From the NCBI GenBank assembly GCA_035542815.1, contig DATKKS010000062.1, positions 1 through 14,759 on the forward strand: a stretch of DNA of 14,759 bases. Direction: 5' to 3'. This stretch comes from JACRLI01 sp035542815 (lineage in GTDB: Bacteria > Eisenbacteria > RBG-16-71-46 > JACRLI01). The notes beneath the pieces are model-generated. The model was not told where the DNA came from. It saw nothing but the letters and a program-made list of their open reading frames with translations, and did no database searches. The position numbers and the translations under genes are program-made. Positions within the stretch are counted from its first letter, which is position 1. Each line of letters begins with the position of its first letter. Positions 1-7,824 of the stretch are shown one piece after another.

Positions 1-1874
1 TCGAAGTCGTCCAGGCCCAGGCGCACCAGCGTGGGCCGGCCGTGCACGTCGCCATGCGGCAGGGAGGTGGCGAACAGGCCGTCGATGAGCGCCTGCATCT
101 CCTCGGGCGTGAGCGGGTCGCCGGCCTTGACCGCGCTGTGGCAGGCGAACGAGCGGGCCAGCTTCTCGGCCACCCCCTCGGTGCCCGCCGGGTCGTGGGC
201 GAAGCTGCGCCCCTCGCGCAGCAGCCGGCGCAGCGCCTCCCCATCCTGCCACCGCGGCACGCCCGCCGGGATGGCCCGCACGCTCAGGCTCCGCCCGCTC
301 AACAGCTCGAAGCTGAACCCCAGCTTCTCCAGGTGCGGGGTGAGGTCCAGCAGGGTGTCGAGTTCGGCCGCGTCCAGCTCCAGCAGCAGCGGAAACAGCA
401 GCGTCTGGCCGGCCTCGGCGCGCCCGCGCAGGCGGCGCAGGGCGTCCTCGTACAGGATGCGCTCGTGGGCGGCGTGCTGGTCCACCACCAGCAGGCCCTG
501 CTTGATGGGCGCCAGGATGTAAGTGCGGTGCAGTTGCCACAGGCCGATGATGGCCCGCCCGGGGGCTTCCGTTGCGGCGGGCCCGCGGAGCGCCTCCGCC
601 AGGGCCTCGCCGGGGATCCCCTCGCCCACCGCGGCCTCGGGGAGCGGCAGCTCGGAGGTGCGGTAGAGCTCGGCCCAGGCGCGGGGGCCGGCCCCGCCCG
701 GGGGCGGCGCGCCCTCGCGGGCGTGGGCACCGTAGGCGCCGGGCGCGCCGGGGTGGGAGCCCGGCGGCGAGGCCCCGGGCGCCGGGCCGCCCGCGTCCGC
801 GGCGCCGAACCCCGGCTGCAGCCGGTCCAGGTCCGGCCCGCCGGCCGCGGCTTCGGCCCACGGCCGGCCCAGCGCGGCCAGCGACTGCTCCACCGCGCGG
901 CGCACCTCGTTCCACACCCAGCTCTCGTGGGCGAAGCGCACCTCGCGCTTGGCGGGGTGGAAGTTGACGTCCACCTCCTCGCCGGGCAGGTCCAGCAGCA
1001 CCACCGCCGCGGGGTGGCGGTCCGGCGGGAGCAGGGAGCGGTAGCCCTGGCGCAGGGCCTGGGCCAGGAAGCCGTTCTGCACCCAGCGCCCGTTCACGAA
1101 GAAGAACTGCTCCTCGCGCGTGGAGCGGTGCCGCTCGGGGCGGCCCAGGTAGCCGCGGACCGTGAGCGGCGGGGTGCCCCCGGCGAGCGGCACGAAGCCG
1201 TCCGCGGGCTCCACCCCGAACACCGCGGCCACCCGCTCGGCCAGCGAGTCCGCGCGCGGCCAGCGCAGCTGCTCCCGGCCGTCCACTTCCAGGGTGAAGG
1301 CCACCTCCGGGCGGGCCAGGGCGTAGGCGGTGAGGAGGCGCACCGCGGCGCGCACCTCGCTGCGCGCCGAGCGCAGGAACTTGCGGCGCGGCGGCAGGTC
1401 CTCGAACAGCCCCTCGACCCGCACCGTGGTGCCCGGCGCGCGGGCGCAGTCCTCCAGCTCCAGGCGGGTGCCGCGGGCCCGGGCGCGCACCGCGCCGGCC
1501 GCGCCGGCGGAGCGGGTCTCCAGCGTCACGCGGGCCACCGCCGCCACCGAGGGCAGCGCTTCGCCGCGGAAGCCCAGGGTGCGGACCTCGTGCAGCGCCC
1601 CGCCCTCCGGCAGCTTGCTGGTGGCGTGGCGCGCCAGCGCCAGCGGCACCTCCTCGGCGGACATGCCGCAGCCGTCGTCGCTGACCTCGATGCCTTCGGC
1701 GGGGTCGGCCGCCAGGCGCACCTCGCAGCGGGTGGCTCCGGCGTCCAGGGCGTTTTCCAGGAGTTCCTTGAGGACCGACAGAGGCCGTTCGATGACCTCC
1801 CCGGCGGCGATCTGGGCCACCACCTCGGCGGGCAGGACGCGGATGCGCCCGGCGTGGGTCGCGGGCGGGGCCAT
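1..1874 (-). CDS. mutL: DNA mismatch repair protein MutL, endonuclease type (3' end cut by window)
   Basis: MutL couples mismatch recognition by MutS to strand incision. The frame is open from the ATG at 1872-1874 to the left edge, giving 624 residues; only a few C-terminal residues should be missing. The N-terminal GHKL ATPase is clear: QIAAGEVIERP at 21-31, catalytic Glu37 and Asn41 in KELLENALDAGA, DDGCGM at 66-71, ATSK at 84-87 and GFRGEAL at 101-107. A Pro/Gly/Ala-rich linker covers roughly 340-450. The C-terminal dimerisation domain carries the nuclease motif DQHA(X2)E(X4)E at 465-476 and ACHSAVKAG near 577-585, so this is the endonuclease type rather than the E. coli type. The usual CPHGRP motif reads DVHGRP (609-614), so its Cys is Asp. 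I read the linker codon by codon and found no stop. The start lies 9 nt after the GAF gene stop. Only a weak Shine-Dalgarno is visible, which fits translation coupled to that gene. Confidence 0.96.
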   Translation of the reverse strand, partial: MAPPATHAGRIRVLPAEVVAQIAAGEVIERPLSVLKELLENALDAGATRCEVRLAADPAEGIEVSDDGCGMSAEEVPLALARHATSKLPEGGALHEVRTLGFRGEALPSVAAVARVTLETRSAGAAGAVRARARGTRLELEDCARAPGTTVRVEGLFEDLPPRRKFLRSARSEVRAAVRLLTAYALARPEVAFTLEVDGREQLRWPRADSLAERVAAVFGVEPADGFVPLAGGTPPLTVRGYLGRPERHRSTREEQFFFVNGRWVQNGFLAQALRQGYRSLLPPDRHPAAVVLLDLPGEEVDVNFHPAKREVRFAHESWVWNEVRRAVEQSLAALGRPWAEAAAGGPDLDRLQPGFGAADAGGPAPGASPPGSHPGAPGAYGAHAREGAPPPGGAGPRAWAELYRTSELPLPEAAVGEGIPGEALAEALRGPAATEAPGRAIIGLWQLHRTYILAPIKQGLLVVDQHAAHERILYEDALRRLRGRAEAGQTLLFPLLLELDAAELDTLLDLTPHLEKLGFSFELLSGRSLSVRAIPAGVPRWQDGEALRRLLREGRSFAHDPAGTEGVAEKLARSFACHSAVKAGDPLTPEEMQALIDGLFATSLPHGDVHGRPTLVRLGLDDF

Positions 1875-1883
1875 GGGGGTCCG

Positions 1884-3302
1884 CTACTCCGGCCCGCTGC
1901 CGCGGCTCAGGGTGCTGGCGAGCAGCAGGAACTTCTTGAGCGCCACCAGGTGCTCGGGACAGAAATCGTCGCGCTCCGCGGCGGCCAGGCGCACCGCGGC
2001 CACCGCCACCCGGCCGGCGCCCGCGCCGCGCGCCCAGCCCAGCAGCGAGGCCACCCCCAGCGCGCGCAGCGCCTGCCCCTCGGGGGTGCGGGCCCGGCCG
2101 GCGAGCCGGGGCATGGCCCGCAGGGCCTCGGCGGTGCGCTCGCCCAGGAACTCGCGCAGCCCCTGGAGCTGCCGCGCGTCCAGGGTGTGCGACGCGGCCA
2201 CCGTGCCGGCGTCCGGGAAGTGGAACAGCACCGCGTCCGCCTCCAGCAGCCGCGCCAGCCGCTCGGCGGTGCCCGGCCACGGGTCGGTCGGTTCGTCCTC
2301 GGGCAGGAGCTCGAAGACCGCCTCGCCGGTGCCCTCCTGCAGCCGCCGGCGCACCGCCTGGAGCTGCTCCGCCCGGGCGGCGGCCAGCGACTCGCTCCAC
2401 TGCCGGGCCGCCCGCGCCACCGCCTCCCGCGCCGGCGCGCCCGGATCCAGCGGCAGCCAGGCGTCCTCGAGGTAGAGGATCCCGGTGTCCCCCACCGGCA
2501 GCGCCACCAGGGCGCGGCTGCGGTGCGGCGCGCCGCCCTCCGGCGCCAGCGGCGCCTCCTGGAACACCAGGGCGCGCCGCTCCGACCAGGCCCGCCGGAT
2601 CCAGCGCTGGGCCCACTCGCCGGGCGCGGGCGCCGCGGGCTCCGCCAGCACCTCGAACGGGGGCAGCAGATCGCCCACGACCTCGTCCCACAGGTACGCC
2701 GCGCCCAGCGCCGCGTCGGTGGCGGCGCGCTGCTGGTGCAGCAGCTCCTCCAGGTGGGTGGCGGCCGCGCGCAGGGACGAGGGGAAGAAGCTGCCGGAGG
2801 GGGCCTCGAAGGAGGCTCGGATCTCCTGTTCCAGGATGCCGTGGGTCATGGCTCGGGTCTCTCCCGTGGGCGGCGCGTCCTGCGCCCCCGGATGCGTGGG
2901 TCGTGGAGGTTCGGCTCGGGGCACGGGCCGCGGCTCCGCCGCGGCTGGGGTGGGGGCGCGCGGCGGCGCGCCGGCGCGGAAGTGCTGCCAGGCGTCCGCC
3001 ACGGTGGTCCAGCGCAGCCCGGCGCCGGTCCAGCGGGCCTGCCAGGTGCCGGCGCCGAACCCAGTGTCCGGCACCACCACCAGATCGCAGCCGGCCTGCT
3101 CGACCTGCGCCAGGTCGCCGGTGAACGGCACCCGGAACACCTCCGCCAGCGCGTGCGAGCGGGACGCCGGATCGGCGTCCGCCACCAGGCACACCTCGCT
3201 CCCGCGCTCCCGGACCAGGTGGATCAGGTCCAGGGCCTCGGGCGCCAGGCCCACCAGCGCGACCCGCTCGGCCAGGCCGCCCGAGCGCGGGGCGGGGGTC
3301 AT
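1884..3302 (-). CDS. Rossmann-like domain plus tandem GAF domain protein, 472 aa
   Basis: I recognise domains but not a named family. Residues 10-105 look like a Rossmann-type nucleotide-binding fold: RVALVGLAPEALDLI, then a strand ending CLVADAD, then CDLVVVPD. A Pro/Ala-rich linker follows (about 110-150). Two GAF-like modules come next: about 180-310, with the strand pair ALVALPVGDTGILYLED, and about 320-467, ending in the GAF-typical DDFCPEHLVALKKFLLLAS. No histidine kinase, GGDEF, HTH or other output domain is present, and there is no signal peptide or membrane segment, so it should be cytoplasmic. The ATG overlaps the upstream isomerase stop as ATGA (3299-3302), a translational-coupling junction. 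mutL begins 9 nt after its stop. An in-frame ATG at 2847-2849 (Met152), preceded by a distant GGGAG, could produce a separate GAF-only protein of 321 residues; the single continuous frame makes the fusion my first choice. Ligand and partner are unknown. Confidence 0.8.
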   Translation of the reverse strand: MTPAPRSGGLAERVALVGLAPEALDLIHLVRERGSEVCLVADADPASRSHALAEVFRVPFTGDLAQVEQAGCDLVVVPDTGFGAGTWQARWTGAGLRWTTVADAWQHFRAGAPPRAPTPAAAEPRPVPRAEPPRPTHPGAQDAPPTGETRAMTHGILEQEIRASFEAPSGSFFPSSLRAAATHLEELLHQQRAATDAALGAAYLWDEVVGDLLPPFEVLAEPAAPAPGEWAQRWIRRAWSERRALVFQEAPLAPEGGAPHRSRALVALPVGDTGILYLEDAWLPLDPGAPAREAVARAARQWSESLAAARAEQLQAVRRRLQEGTGEAVFELLPEDEPTDPWPGTAERLARLLEADAVLFHFPDAGTVAASHTLDARQLQGLREFLGERTAEALRAMPRLAGRARTPEGQALRALGVASLLGWARGAGAGRVAVAAVRLAAAERDDFCPEHLVALKKFLLLASTLSRGSGPE

Positions 3303-6241
3303 GGCTGGGGGCCCGCCGCCGTCGGCGGCCTGGGGTTCCACGCGTCCTTGAGATCGGGCCGGAAGATCTGCACCCGCGCCTTCCGGCGGATGCTGGCCAG
3401 CAGCTCGCTCTCGGGCCCCTGCAGCAGCGAGTCCCGCAGGCGCCCCTTCTTCTGTTCGAAGTCCTTGCGGTCCAGGGGGTCGCCGCCCAGGTACTGCACC
3501 ACCACGCAACCGCCGCTGGGGTGCGGGACCACGCCGGAGATGTCCCCGGGCTTGGCCCGCACCAGGAAGGTGTCCACGATGCTGGCCGGGCCCAGGCCGG
3601 AGATGAAGTAGCCCCGGACGAACGGATCGCTCTCGCGCACCGTCCCGAGGTCGTAGCCGACCTCGGCCAGGTCGCTGCTGTGCTTGAGGCGCGCCTCGAG
3701 GGTGTCCACCCGCGCCCGCATCAGCACCTGCAGGGAGTCCTTGTCCATGGCGTCCAGCACCTGCTGGTGGGCCTTCTGGAAGCTGCGCGGCCGGGACGGG
3801 AGCTTCTGGTCCAGCATCCACACCACGTACCCGCCGAAGGTCTTGGCCGGCGTGCGGCCCACCTCCCCGGGCTGCATCTTGGGCAGCGCCTGCTGGACCT
3901 CCGTGAGCTGCCCGAGGGTCGGGATCTCCTCCCCCAGCTCGAACGGCTCGGTCGCGGACATGGCGCTGGTGACCTTGTCGGCCTCCTGCTGCAGCGCGTC
4001 GCGGGTGCGCGAGCGGGCCAGGATCTCCTGGGCCTGCTTGCGGGTCAGGGAGTCGCTCTGGGCCAGGGACAGCGCCTGCAGGACCTTGGGCTTGACCTGG
4101 TCCAGAGGAGTGATCACTTCGGGGTTGGCCTCGGTGCAGCGCAGCAGGTACAGCCCGCGGAAGCCGCGCACCGGCCCGGCGGTGTCGCCCGCCTTCATGG
4201 CGAAGGCCACCCGGGCCACCGCGGTGTCCCGCAGGGTGGCCTTGGTGAGGTAGCCGACGTCGCCGCCGGTGGCCCCGGTGCGCTGGTCGTCGGAGAAGCG
4301 CATCGCCAGGCTGGCGAAGTCCTCGCCCTTGCGCATCAGCGCGGCCACGCTGTCGGCGCGGGCCTGCACCCGCCGGATGTCCTCCGGCTTGGCGTCGGGC
4401 CGAAGGTTGAACACCACCACGCTCAGCCGGACGCGCGCGGGCGTGCCGTACTCGGCGGCGTGGGCGTCGTAGTAGGCCTGGATGTCGTCCTGGCTGATGT
4501 GCAGCTGGGAGACGTCCAGCAGGGGCAGCAGGAAGTAGCGCAGCACGTACTGCTCCCCGCCCATGAACTGGTCGGGGTGCGCCGCGTAGTAGCGCTGGGC
4601 GAGCCCCTCGCGCACGGCGTTCCGCTCCGCCGCCACGTCCTGCTTGAGCCGGTCGCGGATGGCGTCCTTCGGGGGCAGGTAGGCGGTGTCGCGCTCCACC
4701 ACCTGGTACACCAGGTGCCCGCGCACCGCCGAGGGCAGGTGCGCCACCTTGCCCGGCGGGGCCGCCAGCATGGAGTCCACGATGGTCGGGGTCAGCAGCG
4801 AGTCGTCCGAGGTGGACAGGACGTGCAGGAACTCGCGCGCCAGGGCGCCGTCGGGCGGGCGGGCGAACACGTCCTTGCCCTTGACCGCCTGCTCGTAGGC
4901 GGCGCGCCAGGCCAGCGTGGCGAGGGAGTCCCCCATCCAGTCGGGGTAGGCGAGCGCCACCAGGCTCTCCACCGCCGCGAAGGCGCGCGGCTGGGGCTTG
5001 CCGGTGCTGTCCGGCGCGCTGAACTGGGCCAGGTGCTCCTGGTACATCCGCTGCAGCACGTCCCGCGAGGGACGCGTGCTCGGGGCGAAGGTGCGGGGAT
5101 CGAAGTACAGCACCTTCGCCCGGGCGCTGAGCTGGTGGTAGCGGTCCAGGTGCTTGAGGTACATGTCGCTGATCGCCTGCTCGTCCTGGCGGTTGCGGTA
5201 CACCAGCAGCGCCGACCGGTAGCACGACGCCCAGGCCTCCGGCAGCGGGCGCACGAAGGCCTCGCGGCGGATGTTCAGCACCAGCACGCCGTAGCCCTCC
5301 TTGCCCAGCACCACCTTCCCGTAGGGCTCGTGCGGAGCGAGTAGGAACAGGCTGTCGGTGAGCGACGCGTCGTGCTGCAGGATGGCCACCTTGTCGCCGC
5401 GCTCCACCAGCCCGGTGTTGAGGTTGGCCGCCCCCTGGGCGGAGACGGAGTCCAGCGTCACGCCCTGGCGCAGCCGCACCAGCAGGGACTCGGCGTGCAC
5501 CCGGCTCTGCTCCCAGGAGGTGTCGTGCGGGGTGCCCACGCGATAGCAGGCGAACACCAGGTCGATCTTCTCGGGCACCCGGAACTCCTCCGGGTGGGAC
5601 TTGTAGTAGGCCTCCACCTCGGCGCGGTCGGGCGCGCCGGTCAGGAGGTCCTTGTCCTCGCGCACCCACAGGTACTTGACCCGGTGGCGCTGGTTCTGCT
5701 TGAGGTACTCGTCCAGGAGCTTCTTGTCGTCGGGCGCGAAGCGCCGGTCCAGCAGCTCGCGCAGCTTGTCCACCATGACGATGTCGTGGGCGCGGCGGAA
5801 CACGTCCTTGTAGTTGGACTGCGGGCTGGACTTGAACGCCTCCCACTTGGTGGCGTCGAACTTGCCGTTGGTCAGGAAGAACCGGTCGGTCTTGATGCGC
5901 GAGTCCACCGCGGAGTCCGGCACGGTCAGGTGGTTGCGCCGGGCCTCCTGCACCCACAGCCGGTCGTTGATCAGGCCGCCCAGCACGTTGGCGGCCACGT
6001 TGTGCTCCTCGGTGCGGCCGAACTTCTGCTTGGCCTGCTCCGCCTGGGCCTTGCTCATCTGGATGTAGGTCTGGACCAGCGCGTTGAAATCGCGCTGGTC
6101 AATGGGCTCGCCGTTGACCGTGGCGACCGCCGCCACGCCGTTCACGGCGGCGGGCGGGGCGGGCTTCCGCTTGGGGACGGCCCCCACGGCCAGCGCGGCG
6201 CACGCGGCGCCCGCGAGGAGAATCCGGACTCCCCTGTTCAC
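3299..6241 (-). CDS. Exported parvulin-repeat peptidyl-prolyl isomerase (SurA/PpiD-like), 980 aa
   Basis: Probably an exported or periplasmic folding factor. I chose the GTG at 6239-6241 because AGGAGG lies 4 nt upstream and the product then starts with a Sec signal peptide (MNRGVRILLAGAACAALAVGA); an in-frame GTG at 6281-6283 would bury it behind 14 extra residues. Residues 38-230 resemble the SurA/PpiD N-terminal helical region (VATVNGEPIDQRDF). One canonical parvulin (PpiC) domain spans about 602-725, with FASLAMRFSDD at 642-652 and GGDVGYL at 659-665. Shorter, degenerate copies of the parvulin C-terminal half recur near 298-350, 491-540, 785-832 and 892-940. Helices of the form YYxxHxxxF occur at 212, 551 and 590, with a variant at 400. 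At 980 residues it is far longer than E. coli SurA (428) or PpiD (623). There is no convincing lipobox. It lies 43 nt after icd and overlaps the GAF gene by 4 nt. Confidence 0.92.
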   Translation of the reverse strand: MNRGVRILLAGAACAALAVGAVPKRKPAPPAAVNGVAAVATVNGEPIDQRDFNALVQTYIQMSKAQAEQAKQKFGRTEEHNVAANVLGGLINDRLWVQEARRNHLTVPDSAVDSRIKTDRFFLTNGKFDATKWEAFKSSPQSNYKDVFRRAHDIVMVDKLRELLDRRFAPDDKKLLDEYLKQNQRHRVKYLWVREDKDLLTGAPDRAEVEAYYKSHPEEFRVPEKIDLVFACYRVGTPHDTSWEQSRVHAESLLVRLRQGVTLDSVSAQGAANLNTGLVERGDKVAILQHDASLTDSLFLLAPHEPYGKVVLGKEGYGVLVLNIRREAFVRPLPEAWASCYRSALLVYRNRQDEQAISDMYLKHLDRYHQLSARAKVLYFDPRTFAPSTRPSRDVLQRMYQEHLAQFSAPDSTGKPQPRAFAAVESLVALAYPDWMGDSLATLAWRAAYEQAVKGKDVFARPPDGALAREFLHVLSTSDDSLLTPTIVDSMLAAPPGKVAHLPSAVRGHLVYQVVERDTAYLPPKDAIRDRLKQDVAAERNAVREGLAQRYYAAHPDQFMGGEQYVLRYFLLPLLDVSQLHISQDDIQAYYDAHAAEYGTPARVRLSVVVFNLRPDAKPEDIRRVQARADSVAALMRKGEDFASLAMRFSDDQRTGATGGDVGYLTKATLRDTAVARVAFAMKAGDTAGPVRGFRGLYLLRCTEANPEVITPLDQVKPKVLQALSLAQSDSLTRKQAQEILARSRTRDALQQEADKVTSAMSATEPFELGEEIPTLGQLTEVQQALPKMQPGEVGRTPAKTFGGYVVWMLDQKLPSRPRSFQKAHQQVLDAMDKDSLQVLMRARVDTLEARLKHSSDLAEVGYDLGTVRESDPFVRGYFISGLGPASIVDTFLVRAKPGDISGVVPHPSGGCVVVQYLGGDPLDRKDFEQKKGRLRDSLLQGPESELLASIRRKARVQIFRPDLKDAWNPRPPTAAGPQP

Positions 6242-6245
6242 ACTT

Positions 6246-6251
6246 CCTCCT
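6246..6251 (-). promoter_or_regulatory. Ribosome binding site deciding the isomerase start
   Basis: The minus strand reads AGGAGG here, a perfect Shine-Dalgarno core, with 4 nt (AAGT) before the GTG at 6239-6241. The spacing is a little short, but no comparable site precedes the alternative GTG at 6281-6283, and only the chosen start puts a signal peptide at the N-terminus. Confidence 0.75.
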
Positions 6252-6284
6252 GACTGTCCGGGAACGATGGATGGTGACGGCACT

Positions 6285-7748
6285 TCAAGCTCCGTAGACG
6301 GCTGAGAACCCGGCCTGGCCGTCGAAGGTGCACAGGTTCTGGGTCTGGATGAAGTCGAACCCGGCGCCGGCCAGGCGCTCCAACAGCTGCACGATCTGGG
6401 CGTGGGTGACGGCCGCGCCGCCAGGGCCCTGGAAGCGGCAGCGCCAGTGGTCGGTGCAGAAGGCCTCCGGCGGTCCCGCGGGCCACACCTTCACGCCGCG
6501 GTTGCTGATCATCACCAGCTCCAGCCCTCCGGCCAGCGGCTGGAGGCCGCGGGCCAGGTCGGCGGGCGCGGCGTCGCGGCGGTCCAGGAACACGTCCACC
6601 CCGACCAGCTGCTTCACCGCCGGGGTCCGCGCGGCCGCCGCCGCGGCCGCCGGCTCGCCGATCCCTTGGGCGTAATGCGCCGCCTTGAGCTTTTCCGGGC
6701 GCTGTCCCAGGCGCGCGCACACCGCGGCGCCGAACTCGCGGGTGCCCACCTTCTGGCGGCTGACCCCCTCCTCGAAGATGTCGTAGGTGTGGATCCCGTC
6801 CTCCAGGGTGCGCAGCCACGCGTTGTGCACCCGCTCGGCCGCCTGGGTCCGGCCCAGGTGCGCCAGCATCATCACCGCGCCCAGCAGCAGGCCCGAGGGG
6901 TTGGCCAGGTTCTGGCCCGCGCGGCGCGGGGCGGACCCGTGAATGGCCTCGAACATGGCGCAGGTCTCGCCGATGTTGGCCGAGCCGGCCAGGCCCACCG
7001 ACCCGGCGATCTGGGCCGCCACGTCCGACAGGATGTCGCCGTACAGGTTGGGCAGCACCACCACGTCGAAGGCCTCGGGGGTGTCGGCCAGCTTGGCCGC
7101 CCCGATGTCCACGATCCAGTGCTCCTTCTCGATGTCCGGGTAGCCGGCCGCCACCTCGTCGAAGCTCCTGTGGAAGAACCCGTCGGCCAGCTTGAGGATG
7201 TTGTCCTTGGTGAAGCAGGTGACCTTCTTGCGGCCGTTGCGGCGGGCGTACTCGAACGCGTAGCGGCAGATCTTCTCCGAGCCCGGCCGGCTGATGAGCT
7301 TCAGCGCCTGGGTCACCTGGTCGGTCTGGCGGTGCTCGATGCCGGCGTACAGGTCCTCCTCGTTCTCCCGCACGATCACCACGTCCATGCCCGGATGCCG
7401 GGTGGCCACGAACGGATGGTAGGCCACGCACGGGCGCACGTTGGCGTACAGGCCCATGGACACGCGGGTGGTCACGTTGAGGCTCTTGTAGCCGCCGCCC
7501 TGCGGGGTGGTGATGGGCGCCTTCAGAAACACCCGGGTGCGCCGGATGGACTCCCACGCGGACGGCTCGATGCCCTGGGTGATGCCGCGCAGGTAGACCT
7601 TCTCGCCCACCTCGATGAACTCGTACTCAAGCCCGGCGTCGGCCGCGTCCAGGATCTCGAGCGTCGCGGCCATGATCTCGGGCCCGATGCCGTCGCCGCG
7701 GGCGACGGTGATCGGGGTCTTCCGGGCGGAGCTGGCTGCCTGGGACAT
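6285..7748 (-). CDS. icd: Isocitrate dehydrogenase, Thermus/Rickettsia type, probably NADP-dependent, 487 aa
   Basis: Oxidatively decarboxylates isocitrate to 2-oxoglutarate in the TCA cycle; cytoplasmic. The nucleotide/substrate core is clear: GDGIGPEI at 18-25; isocitrate-binding Ser89, Asn91 and Arg95 in KSLNVTTR; ANVRP at 102-106; VREN at 126-129 with EDLYAGIEH after it (Tyr134); Lys181; and NLYGDILSD at 234-242 (Asp238, Asp242). HGSAPRRAG at 270-278 puts Arg-Arg where E. coli Icd has the NADP-selecting Lys344-Tyr345, so I infer NADP use. Residues about 380-487 form the extra C-terminal domain seen in T. thermophilus and Rickettsia enzymes (VGVDVFLD, MISNRGVKVWP, DHWRCRF, FDGQAGF). This, and the length of 487 against about 416 in E. 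coli, separates it from the short enzymes and from isopropylmalate dehydrogenase. The ATG has AGGAGG 8 nt upstream (7757-7762). It sits between purE and the isomerase, 76 and 43 nt away. Confidence 0.95.
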   Translation of the reverse strand: MSQAASSARKTPITVARGDGIGPEIMAATLEILDAADAGLEYEFIEVGEKVYLRGITQGIEPSAWESIRRTRVFLKAPITTPQGGGYKSLNVTTRVSMGLYANVRPCVAYHPFVATRHPGMDVVIVRENEEDLYAGIEHRQTDQVTQALKLISRPGSEKICRYAFEYARRNGRKKVTCFTKDNILKLADGFFHRSFDEVAAGYPDIEKEHWIVDIGAAKLADTPEAFDVVVLPNLYGDILSDVAAQIAGSVGLAGSANIGETCAMFEAIHGSAPRRAGQNLANPSGLLLGAVMMLAHLGRTQAAERVHNAWLRTLEDGIHTYDIFEEGVSRQKVGTREFGAAVCARLGQRPEKLKAAHYAQGIGEPAAAAAAARTPAVKQLVGVDVFLDRRDAAPADLARGLQPLAGGLELVMISNRGVKVWPAGPPEAFCTDHWRCRFQGPGGAAVTHAQIVQLLERLAGAGFDFIQTQNLCTFDGQAGFSAVYGA

Positions 7749-7756
7749 CGGCGACT

Positions 7757-7762
7757 CCTCCT
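7757..7762 (-). promoter_or_regulatory. Ribosome binding site of icd
   Basis: The minus strand reads AAGGAGG with the AGGAGG core here, 8 nt before the ATG at 7746-7748. It is a strong and well-spaced site that fixes the icd start. Confidence 0.8.
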
Positions 7763-7798
7763 TCAGGTTCTCCCGGGCCTCCGGGGCCGCGATCCGGG

Positions 7799-7814
7799 CG
7801 CCCCGGCCGGGGCG
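7799..7814. repeat. 16-bp perfect palindrome in the purE-icd gap
   Basis: CGCCCCGGCCGGGGCG is identical to its reverse complement. It lies in the 76-nt gap between the purE stop and the icd ribosome binding site. No T run follows on either strand, so it is not an intrinsic terminator. In RNA it could form only a short tight hairpin. In such GC-rich DNA a palindrome of this length may be chance. Confidence 0.5.
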
Positions 7815-7824
7815 GGCGGCTGCC

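Noticed and set aside
42..3611. Very long open plus-strand frame antisense to mutL and the GAF gene
   Set aside because: The product is low-complexity, rich in Ala/Gly/Arg/Gln/His with no domain, while the opposite strand encodes clear MutL motifs. GC-rich codon bias removes stops from the antisense frame.
3303..5957. Continuous minus-strand frame extending upstream of the GAF gene start
   Set aside because: It is the +1 shadow of the isomerase gene; the true start is the ATG at 3300-3302 in the ATGA overlap, since the isomerase frame carries the signal peptide and parvulin motifs.
6281..6283. Alternative upstream GTG start for the isomerase
   Set aside because: It would add 14 residues in front of the signal peptide and has no ribosome binding site.
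6242..6284. Separate promoter in the 43-nt gap between icd and the isomerase
   Set aside because: No -35/-10 pair is recognisable; a co-transcribed gene with its own strong ribosome binding site explains the gap.
7749..7824. Terminator between purE and icd
   Set aside because: The gap contains GC-rich dyads, including a 16-bp palindrome, but no T run on the minus strand, so read-through is expected.
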